The notes: generated from the letters alone by a model not told the origin. A stretch of DNA of 64,000 nucleotides from Brevundimonas sp. (GCF_004210735.1 NZ_SDZL01000006.1:1-64000), one strand, 5' to 3'. Numbered from the stretch's first letter, positions 36,482-46,057 are shown. Program-made: numbers and translations.

Positions 36482-37768
36482 ATGAACCGTCACCGCACCC
36501 GCGTGCTGGGCGACCGCACGCTCGCGCCCGAAACCCTGATGATGGGCTATGGCTATGACCCGGCCCTGTCGGAAGGCGCGATCAAGGCCCCGCTGTTCCA
36601 GGCGTCCACCTTCGTCTTCAAGTCGGCCGAGGACGGCAAGCGCTTCTTCGAGGTCGCCTACGGCCTGCGCCAGCGCGACCCGGACGAGGCGCTGGGCCTG
36701 ATCTATTCGCGGATCAACAACCCGAACCTCGAGATTCTGGAAGATCGTCTGGCCGTCTGGGACAAGGCGGACAAGGCGCTGGTCTTCTCCAGCGGCATGG
36801 CCGCCATCTCGACCGCCATGCTGGCGCTGGTGCGGCCGGGCGACGTGATCCTGTACACGGCCCCCGCATACGGCGGGACCGAATATCTGTTCGACCGCAT
36901 CCTGCCCCGCTATGGCGTCAAGGCGATCAGCATCCCCGCGACCGAGGGCGCCGACGCGCTGGACGCCGCCATGATCGACGCGGCCCGTCAGGCGAGGGCG
37001 ACCGGCGGGCGTCTGGCCGCCGTCTATCTGGAGACCCCCGCCAATCCGACCAATCAACTGGTCGACATCGCCCGCGCCGTGGCGGGGGCGAAAGCCATCG
37101 ACCAGGCCGAGCGCCCGATCGTCGCCGTCGACAACACCTTCCTGGGACCGCTGTGGCAGAGCCCGCTGGAGCTGGGCGCGGACCTGGTGCTGTATTCTCT
37201 GACCAAATACGTCGGCGGCCATTCGGACCTGATCGCGGGCGGCTGCATGGGCGGCGCCGACATCATGGCGCGGGTGGGCGAGATGCGGACCATCTGCGGC
37301 ACGACCACCGACCCGCACACCGCCTGGCTGCTGCTGCGCAGTCTGGAGACGCTGCACATCCGCATGGAGCGGGCGCAGCAGAACGCCATGGTTCTGGCCG
37401 AGCGCCTGCGCGCCGATCCGCGCGTGAACGAGGTGCTGACCGCCGGCGGCCCGGACGCCTCGCCCGAGCAGCAGGCCATCTTCGACAGCCAGTGCCGGGG
37501 CATGGGCTCGACCTTCGCCCTGCGCCTGCCGGGCGGCGAGGCCGAGGCTTTCCGCATGCTGAACGCCCTGACCCTGTTCAAGCTGGCCGTCAGCCTGGGC
37601 GGCGCCGAGAGCCTGGCCTCGCACCCGTCCAGCATGACCCACTCGGACTATACGGCCGAGGCCAAGCAGCGCAGCGGCATCGGCGACAACCTGGTGCGGC
37701 TGTCGGTCGGCATCGAGAATGTCGAGGATCTGTGGGCCGACCTGCAACAGGCCCTGGCCGCGATCTAA
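36482..37768 (+). CDS. Cystathionine gamma-synthase family PLP enzyme
   Basis: Fold-type I PLP enzyme of the Cys/Met metabolism family. PLP motifs: FSSGMAAI near residue 101, the AYGGTEYLF loop (Tyr stacks on PLP) near 123, IVAVDNTF near 214 and the Schiff-base lysine in YSLTKYVGGHSD near residue 239. C-terminal SLGGAESLASHPSSMTH and RLSVGIE are standard. The family includes methionine gamma-lyase, cystathionine gamma-synthase and sulfhydrylases; the insertion near residue 60 (EVAYGLRQRDPDEALGLIY) places it in a less-studied branch, so the exact reaction is open. It is convergent with glmM. Confidence 0.87.
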   Translation: MNRHRTRVLGDRTLAPETLMMGYGYDPALSEGAIKAPLFQASTFVFKSAEDGKRFFEVAYGLRQRDPDEALGLIYSRINNPNLEILEDRLAVWDKADKALVFSSGMAAISTAMLALVRPGDVILYTAPAYGGTEYLFDRILPRYGVKAISIPATEGADALDAAMIDAARQARATGGRLAAVYLETPANPTNQLVDIARAVAGAKAIDQAERPIVAVDNTFLGPLWQSPLELGADLVLYSLTKYVGGHSDLIAGGCMGGADIMARVGEMRTICGTTTDPHTAWLLLRSLETLHIRMERAQQNAMVLAERLRADPRVNEVLTAGGPDASPEQQAIFDSQCRGMGSTFALRLPGGEAEAFRMLNALTLFKLAVSLGGAESLASHPSSMTHSDYTAEAKQRSGIGDNLVRLSVGIENVEDLWADLQQALAAI

Positions 37769-37776
37769 GGCCGGAT

Positions 37777-37799
37777 GCGGCGGGCGATCAGCCCGCCGC
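37777..37799. terminator. Hairpin between convergent genes (PLP enzyme and glmM)
   Basis: Perfect 9-bp stem GCGGCGGGC/GCCCGCCGC (37777-37785 with 37791-37799), loop GATCA. It overlaps the last codons of glmM and no T-tract follows, so any terminator activity is uncertain. Confidence 0.5.
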
Positions 37800-39137
37800 C
37801 TTCACCGCCGCGGCCACATCGGCGACGACGCGCTTGACCAGCGCCTCGTCGTCGCCCTCGGCCATGACGCGGATCAGCTTTTCCGTGCCGGACGGCCGCA
37901 CCAGCAGGCGGCCGGCGCCGTTCAGCGCACCCTCGGCCTCGGCGATCGCGGCCTTGACCCCGGCGTCGTCCAGCGGCTTTCCGGCGGAGTAGCGGACGTT
38001 CTGGAGCAGTTGCGGCACGGGCTCGAACTGGCGGGCCAGCTCGCTCATCGGGCGGCCGCTTTCGACCAGGACGGCCAGCACCTGCAACGCCGCCATAAGG
38101 CCATCGCCCGTGGTGGCGTGGTCCTTCAGGATGATGTGGCCCGACTGCTCGCCGCCGATGTTGAAACCGCCCGACTGCATCCGCTCCATGACATAGCGGT
38201 CGCCGACCTTGGTCCGCTCCAGCGTCAGGCCCTCGGCCTTCAGACGCCGCTCCAGCCCCAGGTTGGACATGACAGTGGCGACCACGCCGCCGCCCGCCAG
38301 CCGCCCGCGCTTGGCCCAGTCCAGCCCGACCAGAGCCATGATCTGATCGCCATCGACCACATTGCCCTTCTCGTCGCAGATGATGACCCGGTCGGCGTCG
38401 CCGTCCAGGGCGATGCCGATGTCGCAGCGATAGCGTTTCACCGCCTCGGACACCGTGCCCGGATGGGTCGATCCGCAGTCCGCGTTGATGTTCAGGCCGT
38501 TCGGCTCGACCCCTACGGGGAACACCTCAGCCCCCAGTTCGTACAGGGTCGTCGGGGCCACGCGATAGCCGGCGCCGTTGGCGCAGTCGACGGCGATGCG
38601 CAGGCCCTTGAGGCTGAGCCGCTTGGGGAAGGCGGACTTGGCGATCTCGATATAACGCGGCGGGGCGTCGTCGATGCGCTTGACCCGGCCCAGACGGTCC
38701 GACGGCGCCAGGCCGTCGCCCAGCCCCTCGTCCATCATCGCCTCGATCTTCAGCTCAATCTCGTCCGACAGCTTGTAGCCGTCCGGCCCGAACAGCTTGA
38801 TCCCGTTGTCGGCGTAGTCGTTGTGCGAGGCCGAGATCATGATCCCCAGATCCGCGCGCATCGAGCGGGTCATCATCGCCACGCCCGGCGTCGGCAACGG
38901 CCCGAAAGTGCGCACATCCATGCCCACACTGGCCAGGCCCGCGACCAGCGCCGGCTCGATCGTATAGCCCGACAGCCGGGTGTCCTTGCCGATCACGACC
39001 AGATGGCGACGGTCGTCGTCGGTGCGGAACAGCTTGCCCGCCGCCAGGCCGACGCGCAGGGCGACCTCGGCCGTCATCGGATGGGTGTTGGCGCGGCCGC
39101 GAATGCCGTCGGTGCCGAAGTATTTTCTTTCGCCCAC
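37788..39137 (-). CDS. glmM: Phosphoglucosamine mutase
   Basis: Converts glucosamine 6-phosphate to glucosamine 1-phosphate on the way to UDP-GlcNAc, needed for peptidoglycan and LPS. Motifs: [12 protein letters not shown] at the start, phosphoserine loop [18 protein letters not shown] near residue 98, metal loop [10 protein letters not shown] near residue 242, GGEQSGHII and C-terminal [13 protein letters not shown]. Length 449 residues is standard. The start is GTG at 39137, since the [11 protein letters not shown]-terminus has no ATG just before it. It is divergent from glmS, whose product is its substrate source. Confidence 0.95.
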   Translation of the reverse strand: MGERKYFGTDGIRGRANTHPMTAEVALRVGLAAGKLFRTDDDRRHLVVIGKDTRLSGYTIEPALVAGLASVGMDVRTFGPLPTPGVAMMTRSMRADLGIMISASHNDYADNGIKLFGPDGYKLSDEIELKIEAMMDEGLGDGLAPSDRLGRVKRIDDAPPRYIEIAKSAFPKRLSLKGLRIAVDCANGAGYRVAPTTLYELGAEVFPVGVEPNGLNINADCGSTHPGTVSEAVKRYRCDIGIALDGDADRVIICDEKGNVVDGDQIMALVGLDWAKRGRLAGGGVVATVMSNLGLERRLKAEGLTLERTKVGDRYVMERMQSGGFNIGGEQSGHIILKDHATTGDGLMAALQVLAVLVESGRPMSELARQFEPVPQLLQNVRYSAGKPLDDAGVKAAIAEAEGALNGAGRLLVRPSGTEKLIRVMAEGDDEALVKRVVADVAAAVKAAG

Positions 39138-39255
39138 GGCGTCGTCCCTTGCGTTTCGGGGCCGAAAGAAACCTTCCGAAACCCTTTTTTGGATGGCGCC
39201 GGTCCAATCATCCCCTAGATGCGAACCGGGCGGAACGGACCGGCTTAAACTGTCC

Positions 39256-39279
39256 GGCGTCGTCGCGCAAAGCGACGCC
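39256..39279 (+). promoter_or_regulatory. Hairpin in the glmS leader
   Basis: A 7-bp stem GGCGTCG/CGACGCC (39256-39262 with 39273-39279) lies 30 bp before the glmS ATG, in the 171-bp divergent gap with glmM. An alternative GTCGC/GCGAC pairing overlaps it. It may be structural in the mRNA; no known glmS ribozyme features were recognised. Confidence 0.35.
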
Positions 39280-39308
39280 GTCCCGATCGAAAGCGTGGAG
39301 CGACCATC

Positions 39309-41123
39309 ATGTGCGGCATCATCGGCGTCACCGGCACGGGCCCGGCCGTTCCCCGCGTCATCGACAGCCTGAAGCGGCTGGAATACCGCGGCTACGATTC
39401 CGCCGGGGTCGCCGCCATCGTCGGCGGCGCCATCGAACGCCGCCGCGCCAAGGGCAAGATCCGCGAGCTGGAGGCCGTGCTGGCGGCCGAACCCCTGTCG
39501 TCGACCATCGCCATCGGCCACACCCGCTGGGCCACCCACGGCGCGCCGTCCGTGCCCAACGCCCACCCGCACAAGGCGGGCCGGGTCTGCCTGGTCCACA
39601 ACGGCATCATCGAGAATTTCGCCGAACTGAAGGCAGAACTGCAGGCCGAGGGCCGCGTATTCGAAAGCCAGACCGACACCGAGGTCGTGGCCCATCTGCT
39701 GGACCACAACCTGGCCAATGGCGCCGAGCCTCTGGCCGCTTTCAAGGCCACGCTGGACCGGCTGACCGGCGCCTATGCCCTGGCGGTGCTGATCGAGGGC
39801 GAGGACGAGCTGATCCTGGGCGCCCGGCGCGGCAGCCCGCTGGTCGTCGGCTGGGGCGAGGGCGAGATGTATCTGGGCTCTGACGCCCTGGCGGTCGGCC
39901 CCTTCACGCAGAAGATCAGCTATCTGGAAGAAGGCGACTATGTCGCCATGACGCGCTCGGGCGCGCGCATGTTCGACGCCTCGGGCGCCGCCGTGGAGCG
40001 CGAGATCGTCCAGGTCTCGGCCTCGTCGGCCATGGTCGAAAAGGGCGCCTATCGCCACTTCATGGAGAAGGAAATCCATGAACAGCCCGACAGCGTCCAG
40101 CACACCCTGTCCGAATACCTCGACCTGGTGACCGGCAAGGCCAAGGTCCAGGCCGTCGATTTCGCCGCCGTGGACCGGTTGCAGATCGTCGCCTGCGGCA
40201 CCGCCTTCTACGCCGGTCAGATCGGCAAATACGCGTTTGAAAAACTGGCCGGCCTGCCCTGCGACGTCGAGATCGCGTCCGAGTTCCGCTATCGCTCCCC
40301 CGCCCTGACGCCGGGCACCATCGCCGTGGCCGTCAGCCAGTCGGGCGAGACCGCCGACACCCTGGCCAGCCTGACCTGGTGCAAGGCGCAGGGCCTGAAA
40401 ACCGCCGCCGTGGTCAACGTCCACTCGTCCTCCATGGCGCGCGAGGCCGAAATCCTGTGGCCGACCCATGCCGGCCCGGAAATCGGCGTCGCCTCGACCA
40501 AGGCCTTCACCGCCCAGGTCTCGGCCCTGCTGGCGCTGGCCGTCGCGGCGGGCGTCGCGCGCGGCCGGATCGACGCGGTGCGCGAAGCCGAACTGGTCAA
40601 GGCCCTGTTCGAGGCCCCGCGCCTGATCGCCGAGGCGGTGCAGATGGACGTCCAGATCAAGGCCGTGGCCCATGACCTGGCCAGGGCGACCGACGTGCTG
40701 TTCCTGGGCCGGGGCGCCATGTTCCCCCTGGCCATGGAAGGCGCGCTGAAGCTGAAGGAGATCAGCTATATCCACGCCGAGGGCTATGCCGCCGGTGAAC
40801 TGAAGCACGGTCCCATCGCCCTGATCGACGAGGAGACGCCGACCATCGCGCTCGCCCCCCTCGACGACGTCTATGAAAAGACCGCCTCGAACCTGCAGGA
40901 GGTCGCCGCGCGCGGCGGCCCGGTGATCATGATCGCCCCGGCCAAGGCCCCGGCCCCGCACGGCGCGGGCATCCGCCGCGTCGACGCCCCCGACTGCCAC
41001 CCGCTGATCGCGCCGCTGGTCTATGCCGTGCCGGTGCAGCTGCTGGCCTATTACACCGCCGTGCAAAAAGGCACCGACGTCGACCAGCCCCGCAACTTGG
41101 CCAAGTCGGTGACGGTGGAGTGA
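39309..41123 (+). CDS. glmS: Glutamine-fructose-6-phosphate aminotransferase (isomerizing)
   Basis: First enzyme of hexosamine synthesis: makes glucosamine 6-phosphate from fructose 6-phosphate and glutamine. The N-terminal glutaminase starts with CGIIGV (Cys1 after Met removal) and has GHTRWATHG and HNGIIEN. Two SIS sugar-isomerase domains follow ([35 protein letters not shown], and [20 protein letters not shown]). The C-terminus ends [15 protein letters not shown]. Length 604 residues. Together with divergent glmM it feeds UDP-GlcNAc synthesis. A family B palindrome follows. Confidence 0.97.
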   Translation: MCGIIGVTGTGPAVPRVIDSLKRLEYRGYDSAGVAAIVGGAIERRRAKGKIRELEAVLAAEPLSSTIAIGHTRWATHGAPSVPNAHPHKAGRVCLVHNGIIENFAELKAELQAEGRVFESQTDTEVVAHLLDHNLANGAEPLAAFKATLDRLTGAYALAVLIEGEDELILGARRGSPLVVGWGEGEMYLGSDALAVGPFTQKISYLEEGDYVAMTRSGARMFDASGAAVEREIVQVSASSAMVEKGAYRHFMEKEIHEQPDSVQHTLSEYLDLVTGKAKVQAVDFAAVDRLQIVACGTAFYAGQIGKYAFEKLAGLPCDVEIASEFRYRSPALTPGTIAVAVSQSGETADTLASLTWCKAQGLKTAAVVNVHSSSMAREAEILWPTHAGPEIGVASTKAFTAQVSALLALAVAAGVARGRIDAVREAELVKALFEAPRLIAEAVQMDVQIKAVAHDLARATDVLFLGRGAMFPLAMEGALKLKEISYIHAEGYAAGELKHGPIALIDEETPTIALAPLDDVYEKTASNLQEVAARGGPVIMIAPAKAPAPHGAGIRRVDAPDCHPLIAPLVYAVPVQLLAYYTAVQKGTDVDQPRNLAKSVTVE

Positions 41124-41129
41124 TCTGAA

Positions 41130-41275
41130 CCCTTCTCCCCTTGCGGGAGAAGGTGGCTTGCGAAGCAAGACGGATGAGGGGTTGCGAGACGTTTGAGATG
41201 GGCTTCCGTCTGGCGGTGGCGAGACCCCTCATCCGAGCGCCTTCGGCGCCCACCTTCTCCCACAAGGGGAGAAGG
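41130..41275. repeat. Intergenic palindromic element, family B, copy 2
   Basis: Second copy of the 26541-26692 element, same orientation, between glmS and galU. The arms CCTTCTCCCCTTGCGGGAG and GGTGGCTTGCGAAGCAAGAC match copy 1 with few changes; the centre is divergent, so arms are conserved more than the middle. Confidence 0.85.
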
Positions 41276-41367
41276 AAGAGATCGAGCGAAACTCCTGCGG
41301 CGTGAGCGCGTTGGTCGGCTCTTGCGTTTGCGCTATGACGCATAACCTTGGCTGTTCAGGACGACCG

Positions 41368-42246
41368 ATGTCTCATTCCCCCGCCCGCCTTCGCAAGGCG
41401 GTCCTGCCTGTCGCCGGTCTGGGCACGCGCGTGCTGCCCGGCACCAAGACCACGCCGAAGGAACTGCTGAACGTCGTCGACCGGCCGATCCTGTCCTACA
41501 TCGTCGAAGAGGCGCGCGAGGCGGGGATCGAGCACATCGTCTTCGTCACCGGCCGCGCCAAACAGGCGATCGAGGACTATTTCGATCACCAGATCGAGCT
41601 GGAGGCCCAGCTGGCGGCCAAGGGCAAGACCGAGATCCTGCAGATCATGAACGCCGAACTGGCCCAGGCCGGCGAGATGAGCTTCACCCGCCAGATGCAG
41701 CCCAAGGGGCTGGGCCACGCCGTCTGGTGCGCCCGCGACATCATCGGCCACGAGCCGTTCGCCGTCATCCTGCCCGACGTGATCGTGGATTCGCAGCCGG
41801 GCGCCCTGAAACAGCTGGCCGACATCTATGCCGAGGTCGGCGGCAACGTCATCGGCGTCGAGGCCGTGCCCGAGGCCGACACCCACAAATACGGCATCAT
41901 CGACCCCTCGTCGCAGGACGGCCGCCGCTTCGCCATGAAGGGGATGGTCGAAAAGCCCGCCCAGGGCACGGCCCCGTCGAACATGTCGATCTCGGGCCGC
42001 TACATCCTGCAGCCGGAAATCTTCGATCTGCTGGAGACGCAGGAACGCGGCGCCGGCGGCGAGATCCAGCTGACCGACGCCATGGCCCGGCTGATGCAGA
42101 GCCAGAGCTTCACCGCCTATGAATACGAGGGCGTGACCCACGACTGCGGCGACAAGATCGGCCTGCTGCGCGCCAACGTCGCCCTGGCGCTGAAGCGCCC
42201 CGACCTGGGCGACGCCGCCCGCAAGGCGATCGAGGCGCTGCTTTAG
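41368..42246 (+). CDS. galU: UTP-glucose-1-phosphate uridylyltransferase
   Basis: Makes UDP-glucose from UTP and glucose 1-phosphate. The nucleotide-binding motif KAVLPVAGLGTRVLPGTK is near residues 9-26, followed by KELLNVVDRPIL, and the catalytic region KGLGHAVWCARDIIGHEPFA near residue 112. Also seen are GRYILQPEIFDLLE and GGEIQLTDAM. The ATG at 41368 was chosen because it gives the usual short N-terminus before KAVLPVAG, making 292 residues. UDP-glucose is the substrate of SqdB, encoded 0.6 kb downstream. The next gene starts 3 bp after its stop. Confidence 0.95.
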   Translation: MSHSPARLRKAVLPVAGLGTRVLPGTKTTPKELLNVVDRPILSYIVEEAREAGIEHIVFVTGRAKQAIEDYFDHQIELEAQLAAKGKTEILQIMNAELAQAGEMSFTRQMQPKGLGHAVWCARDIIGHEPFAVILPDVIVDSQPGALKQLADIYAEVGGNVIGVEAVPEADTHKYGIIDPSSQDGRRFAMKGMVEKPAQGTAPSNMSISGRYILQPEIFDLLETQERGAGGEIQLTDAMARLMQSQSFTAYEYEGVTHDCGDKIGLLRANVALALKRPDLGDAARKAIEALL

Positions 42247-42248
42247 TC

Positions 42249-42674
42249 ATGATCCGGCCCATCGCACCCGCCGACGCGCCCGCCCTGCTGGGCGTCTGGC
42301 GCCGCGCGGTCGAGGCGACGCACCATTTCCTGTCCCCCGCGGAGATCGACGGCATCGAACCGGACGTGGCGGCTTATCTGGCAAGCGGCCAGGGCCTGTG
42401 GACGCTGGAGGCCGAGGGGCGGCCAGTCGGCTTCCTGGGGCTGGACGGCGACGAGCTGGCGGCCCTGTTCGTCGATCCGGACGCGCACCGCCGGGGTTAT
42501 GGCCGCGCCCTGACCCTGTACGCCCTCGCCCACGGCGCCGCGCGGTTGAAGGTCAACGAGGGCAACCCGGGCGCCCGCGCCTTCTACGAACGCATGGGTT
42601 TCGTCGCCGTCGGCCGAGCCGAGACCGACGACGCCGGACGCCCCTGGCCGCTGGTGCTGATGGCCCTGCCCTGA
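42249..42674 (+). CDS. GNAT family N-acetyltransferase
   Basis: A 141-residue acetyl-CoA-dependent acetyltransferase. Acetyl-CoA binding motif A is near residues 76-90 (LFVDPDAHRRGYGRALT), and VNEGNPGARAFYERMGFVAVG is the C-terminal motif, like the YjaB-type GNATs. The substrate is unknown. It starts 3 bp after the galU stop, so it is very probably cotranscribed with galU; a role with UDP-glucose is not implied by that. Confidence 0.85.
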   Translation: MIRPIAPADAPALLGVWRRAVEATHHFLSPAEIDGIEPDVAAYLASGQGLWTLEAEGRPVGFLGLDGDELAALFVDPDAHRRGYGRALTLYALAHGAARLKVNEGNPGARAFYERMGFVAVGRAETDDAGRPWPLVLMALP

Positions 42675-42732
42675 CGCCTGCGCCCGCGTTCGACGCAGCC
42701 GACCGCTAACCTGCGCGTCATGGTTCTCCAAT

Positions 42733-42757
42733 TTCAGACTTTTCAGACGGTTCAGAC
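42733..42757 (+). promoter_or_regulatory. Three TTCAGAC direct repeats upstream of sqdB
   Basis: The heptamer TTCAGAC occurs at 42733-42739, 42742-42748 and 42751-42757, at exact 9-bp steps, within the 188-bp gap before sqdB. Regular heptamers like this can be a regulator binding site, but the 9-bp spacing is not the 11-bp Pho box period, and the sequence does not match a known operator. Confidence 0.5.
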
Positions 42758-42862
42758 CCTGTTTTTTGGTCGGGATCTGGAACGACACGCCTCACCACCA
42801 CGCTTTCGTCCCTTCTCGCCATCGGTTAGCAAGAAGCCACAGACGAATACGAAGGTTCGACC

Positions 42863-44086
42863 ATGCGCGTGATGATTCTGGGCGGCGACGGCTTCTGCGG
42901 CTGGCCCACGGCCCTGCACCTGTCGGCGCGCGGCTGGGACGTGCTGATCGTCGACAACCTCAGCCGCCGCAACATCGACAACGAGCTGGAGGTCCAGTCC
43001 CTGACTCCCATCCGCACCATGGGCGAGCGCATCGCCGCGTGGAATGAGATCAGCGGCAAGACTATCGAATTCCAGAACATCACGGTCGGCAAGGAATTCG
43101 ACCGCCTGGTCGCCCTGATCCGCGATTGGGCGCCGGACAGCGTCGTCCACTTCGCCGAACAGCGGGCCGCTCCCTATTCGATGAAGTCGGCGCGGCACAA
43201 GCTGTACACCGTCGACAACAATCTGAACGCCACCAACCACCTGCTCGCCGCCATCGTCGAGAGCGGGCGGGACGTGCATCTGGCGCACCTGGGGACCATG
43301 GGCGTCTATGGCTATACGACCGCTGGCCTGCGCATCCCCGAGGGCTATCTGAAGGTCACGGTGGACACCGACTTCGGTCCGACCGAGCAGGAGATCCTGT
43401 TCCCGCCGAACCCGGGGTCGATCTATCACATGACCAAGACCCAGGACGCCCTGCTGTTCCAGTTCTACGCCAGGAACGACGGCCTGCGGATCACCGACCT
43501 GCACCAGGGCATCGTCTGGGGCGCCCAGACCGAAGAGACCCGTCAGGACGAGCGACTGATCAACCGCTTCGACTATGACGGCGACTACGGCACCGTCCTG
43601 AACCGCTTCCTGATGCAGGGCGCGCTTGGCTATCCGCTGACGGTGCATGGCTCGGGCGGCCAGACGCGGGCCTTCATCCACATTCAGGACACGGTGCGCT
43701 GTGTCGAGCTGGCGCTGAACAACCCGCCGAAATCGGGCGACCGGGTCAAGATCCTGAACCAGATGACCGAGAGCCGCCGCGTCCGCGACCTGGCCGCCAT
43801 GGTCGCCGCCATGACGGGAGCCGAGGTCCACAACGTCGCCAATCCGCGTCAGGAGGCGGACGAGAACGACCTGGTCGTCGCCAACGACCAGTTCCGCGAG
43901 CTGGGTCTGAAGCCGATCACCTTGGCCGAGGGCCTGATGGCCGACGTCACCGACATCGCCCGTCGCTACGCCGACCGCGCCGACCGGTCCAAGATCCCCT
44001 GCGTCTCCAGCTGGAACGGCGAGCGGGCCGAGGCGCTGCAATCGCAGGCCGCGGTGAAGGCCGCCCCACAAGCCGGAGCCGCCTGA
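42863..44086 (+). CDS. sqdB: UDP-sulfoquinovose synthase SqdB
   Basis: Short-chain dehydrogenase-type enzyme that makes UDP-sulfoquinovose from UDP-glucose and sulfite, the head-group donor of the sulfolipid SQDG. The N-terminal MRVMILGGDGFCGWPTALHL is the NAD-binding motif (GGDGFCGWP is diagnostic for SqdB), with HFAEQRAAPYSMKS near residue 95, active-site Thr and the Tyr/Lys pair in IYHMTKTQDALLF, and GSGGQTRAFIHIQDTVRCVE. 407 residues. The sulfoquinovosyltransferase genes are not in the window. galU nearby provides UDP-glucose. Confidence 0.95.
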   Translation: MRVMILGGDGFCGWPTALHLSARGWDVLIVDNLSRRNIDNELEVQSLTPIRTMGERIAAWNEISGKTIEFQNITVGKEFDRLVALIRDWAPDSVVHFAEQRAAPYSMKSARHKLYTVDNNLNATNHLLAAIVESGRDVHLAHLGTMGVYGYTTAGLRIPEGYLKVTVDTDFGPTEQEILFPPNPGSIYHMTKTQDALLFQFYARNDGLRITDLHQGIVWGAQTEETRQDERLINRFDYDGDYGTVLNRFLMQGALGYPLTVHGSGGQTRAFIHIQDTVRCVELALNNPPKSGDRVKILNQMTESRRVRDLAAMVAAMTGAEVHNVANPRQEADENDLVVANDQFRELGLKPITLAEGLMADVTDIARRYADRADRSKIPCVSSWNGERAEALQSQAAVKAAPQAGAA

Positions 44087-44120
44087 GGTCTTGCCCGACA
44101 TCCCCGCTCCCGCAGACACG

Positions 44121-44999
44121 ATGACCGACCTCGCGCGCCGCCCCGCCCTGCTGGTGTTCGGCGGCGGCTGGTTGGGGCGGGCGGCGGCCCGCGATGCCGT
44201 GCGTCGGGGCGGACGCGCCGTGCTGACCTCGCGCGACGCCGAACGCCGGGCGGCGTTGATCGCCGAGGGCTTCGGCGCCGTCGATCCCGCCGATACGACC
44301 GCGCTCAAGGCCGCCGTCGCCGCCGCCACGGCCATCCTGGTCACCGCCCCGCCGGACGCCAACGGCTGCCCCGGCGCGCGGGCCCTCCTGCCGGCGCTGG
44401 GCGGCGACGTCTGGCCCGACTGGATCGGCTATGTCTCGTCCACCGCCGTCTACGGCGACCGCGACGGCGGCTGGGCCTTCGAGGATGACGCCCTGAACGC
44501 CGCGACGTTGGAGGGCGCGCGCCGGGTCAAGGCTGAGCAGGACTGGCTGGACGCCGGGCGCGGCATGGGTCTGACGGTCCAGCTGTTCCGCCTGCCCGCC
44601 CTCTATGGCCCCGGCCGCTCGGCGCTGGAGCGCCTGTGGGACGGCACGGCGCGGATCGTGCGCAAGCCGGGCCAGGTGTTCAACCGCATCCACGTCGACG
44701 ACGCCGTGGCCGGTTTCTTCGCCTCCATGGCGCGCCCGCATCCGGGCCGGGCCTACACCCTGGCCGACGACGAACCCGCCCCGGCCGACGCCGTCATCGA
44801 ATGGGCCGCCGCGCGCCTGGGTCTGCCGCGCCCGGCAGAGATCGATCTGGACGAGCCGTCGGTGTCCGACGCCATGCGCCGCTTCTATCGCGACTCCAAA
44901 CGCCTCTCGAACGCCCGCGCCAAGGCCGAACTGGGCTGGCGCCCGCGCTATCCCGGCTACCGCGAGGGGCTGGAGGCGATCATGGACGCCCGGACCTGA
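44121..44999 (+). CDS. NAD-dependent epimerase/dehydratase-like SDR protein
   Basis: A 292-residue Rossmann-fold protein of the extended SDR group (YeeZ-like). The dinucleotide motif is reduced to LVFGGGWLGRAAARDA near residue 10, then YVSSTAVYGDRDGGW near residue 110 carries the usual Ser and Tyr positions, and FNRIHVDDAVAGFF follows near residue 190. It lies 34 bp after sqdB in the same direction, so a role in nucleotide-sugar or cell-envelope metabolism is plausible but not shown. ATG at 44121 was preferred to the in-frame TTG at 44091. Confidence 0.8.
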   Translation: MTDLARRPALLVFGGGWLGRAAARDAVRRGGRAVLTSRDAERRAALIAEGFGAVDPADTTALKAAVAAATAILVTAPPDANGCPGARALLPALGGDVWPDWIGYVSSTAVYGDRDGGWAFEDDALNAATLEGARRVKAEQDWLDAGRGMGLTVQLFRLPALYGPGRSALERLWDGTARIVRKPGQVFNRIHVDDAVAGFFASMARPHPGRAYTLADDEPAPADAVIEWAAARLGLPRPAEIDLDEPSVSDAMRRFYRDSKRLSNARAKAELGWRPRYPGYREGLEAIMDART

Positions 45000-45012
45000 G
45001 CGGAGACCGCCG

Positions 45013-45378
45013 ATGACCGACCACGCCACGCCCAACCTGCCGTCCCGGGATTTCGACCGGACCGAGGCCTTCTATGCGGCGCTGGGGTTCGAGCGGACCT
45101 GGCGTGACCACGGCTGGATGATCCTGAAGCGCGGCGGGCTGGCGCTGGAGTTCTTTCCCTTTCCCGACCTGGATCCGGCCACCAGCTCGTTCGGCTGCTG
45201 CCTGCGGCTGGATGACCTGGACGCCTTCTACACCGCCTGCGAGGCCGCCGGGATCAGGGAAGGCGCGGCCCAGCCGCCCCGCCTGCACCGCCCAACGCTG
45301 ACGCCGTCCGGCCTGCGCATCGGCGGCCTGATCGACCCCGACGGGACCTTGCTTCGGCTGGTGCAAAACCCGGCCTGA
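45013..45378 (+). CDS. VOC family protein (bleomycin resistance-like)
   Basis: A 121-residue member of the vicinal oxygen chelate fold, annotated in many genomes as bleomycin resistance protein. It has PNLPSRDFDRTEAFYAALGF near residue 7, DHGWMILKRGGLALEFFPFP near residue 33 and GLIDPDGTLLRLVQNP at the end. The conserved metal ligands of glyoxalase are not complete, so binding rather than catalysis is likely. It begins 13 bp after the SDR gene in the same direction. Confidence 0.88.
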   Translation: MTDHATPNLPSRDFDRTEAFYAALGFERTWRDHGWMILKRGGLALEFFPFPDLDPATSSFGCCLRLDDLDAFYTACEAAGIREGAAQPPRLHRPTLTPSGLRIGGLIDPDGTLLRLVQNPA

Positions 45379-45398
45379 ACGCACAGCGCGCCCGTGAA

Positions 45399-45439
45399 GC
45401 GCTCAAGCAGCGAGCGACCGCGTCGCTCGCGTTAGCGCC
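45399..45439. repeat. Short palindromic repeat, family C, copy 2
   Basis: 41 bp matching 31901-31941 with three changes. It contains the perfect stem GCGAGCGA/TCGCTCGC around loop CCGCG, and terminal GCGCT/AGCGC. It sits between the VOC gene and the 3' end of the EipA-like gene. Confidence 0.85.
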
Positions 45440-45448
45440 TCTTCCTGC

Positions 45449-46057
45449 CTAGAAAGGCAGGATGTTGCGCTGGCGGCTGTAGCTCATGGTGCCGACATTG
45501 GCGCCCAGGCGCAGGCCGACGCCGGTGCGGATGGGGGCCAGGACGATGCCGTCGGCGCGCTGATAGTTCACGCCCAGACCGGCGATCAGATAGGCCGAGC
45601 CTTCCACGCCGGGGTAGCGGCGATAGATCATGTCGGGGTGGAACAGGCCGTAGACCAGGGTGAAGACCCGGCTGGCGTTGCCGCCCCAGTCCCAGCCGAT
45701 CGAGGCGCCCTGCCAGAACACCTCCTGCGAGGCGGACAGGTCCTTCATGTGCAGCGCGCCGCGCCCATAGCGCAGGCCGGCGACAGCCGCGCCGGACGCT
45801 TCCTCGCCCGCGATATAGGCGGTGGGGCGGTCGCCCTGATCGGAGAAGACGCGTTCGATGGCGCCGCCGATGGCTTCCGAGGCGATGCCCAGTTCGCGCG
45901 ATCCGGCCGCGACCAGTTCGTCGAACGTATAGGCGGGGGCCGTGTTGTCGGACCGGATCGGATAGTTGGGGTCGGCCGGCTGGCGCGTGGCGCAGGCGCC
46001 CAGGGCCGAGGTCGAGGCGACGGCCAGGCCGGAGGCGAGAAGGTGGCGGCGATGCAT
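45449..46057 (-). CDS. EipA-family (DUF1134) envelope protein
   Basis: A 202-residue exported protein of the DUF1134 family; the Brucella member EipA is needed for cell-envelope integrity. The N-terminal signal has RRHLLASGLAVASTSALGAC with a possible lipobox at LGAC. The DUF1134 core follows: YTFDELVAAGSRELG, AYIAGEEASGAAVAGLRYG, VFWQGASIGWDWGG, SRVFTLVYGL, GVEGSAYLIAGLGVNYQ, IRTGVGLRLGANVG. The ATG at 46057 was chosen because it begins the signal peptide. Upstream lie a 9-bp inverted repeat and a set of short palindromes. Confidence 0.9.
   Translation of the reverse strand: MHRRHLLASGLAVASTSALGACATRQPADPNYPIRSDNTAPAYTFDELVAAGSRELGIASEAIGGAIERVFSDQGDRPTAYIAGEEASGAAVAGLRYGRGALHMKDLSASQEVFWQGASIGWDWGGNASRVFTLVYGLFHPDMIYRRYPGVEGSAYLIAGLGVNYQRADGIVLAPIRTGVGLRLGANVGTMSYSRQRNILPF

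Noticed and set aside
39138-39308. glmS ribozyme
   Set aside because: The leader is too short and lacks the ribozyme core; it is also a type mostly found in Gram-positive bacteria.
39138-41168. N-terminal extension of glmM across glmS
   Set aside because: It lies antisense to glmS; GlmM begins at the GTG at 39137 with ERKYFGTDG.
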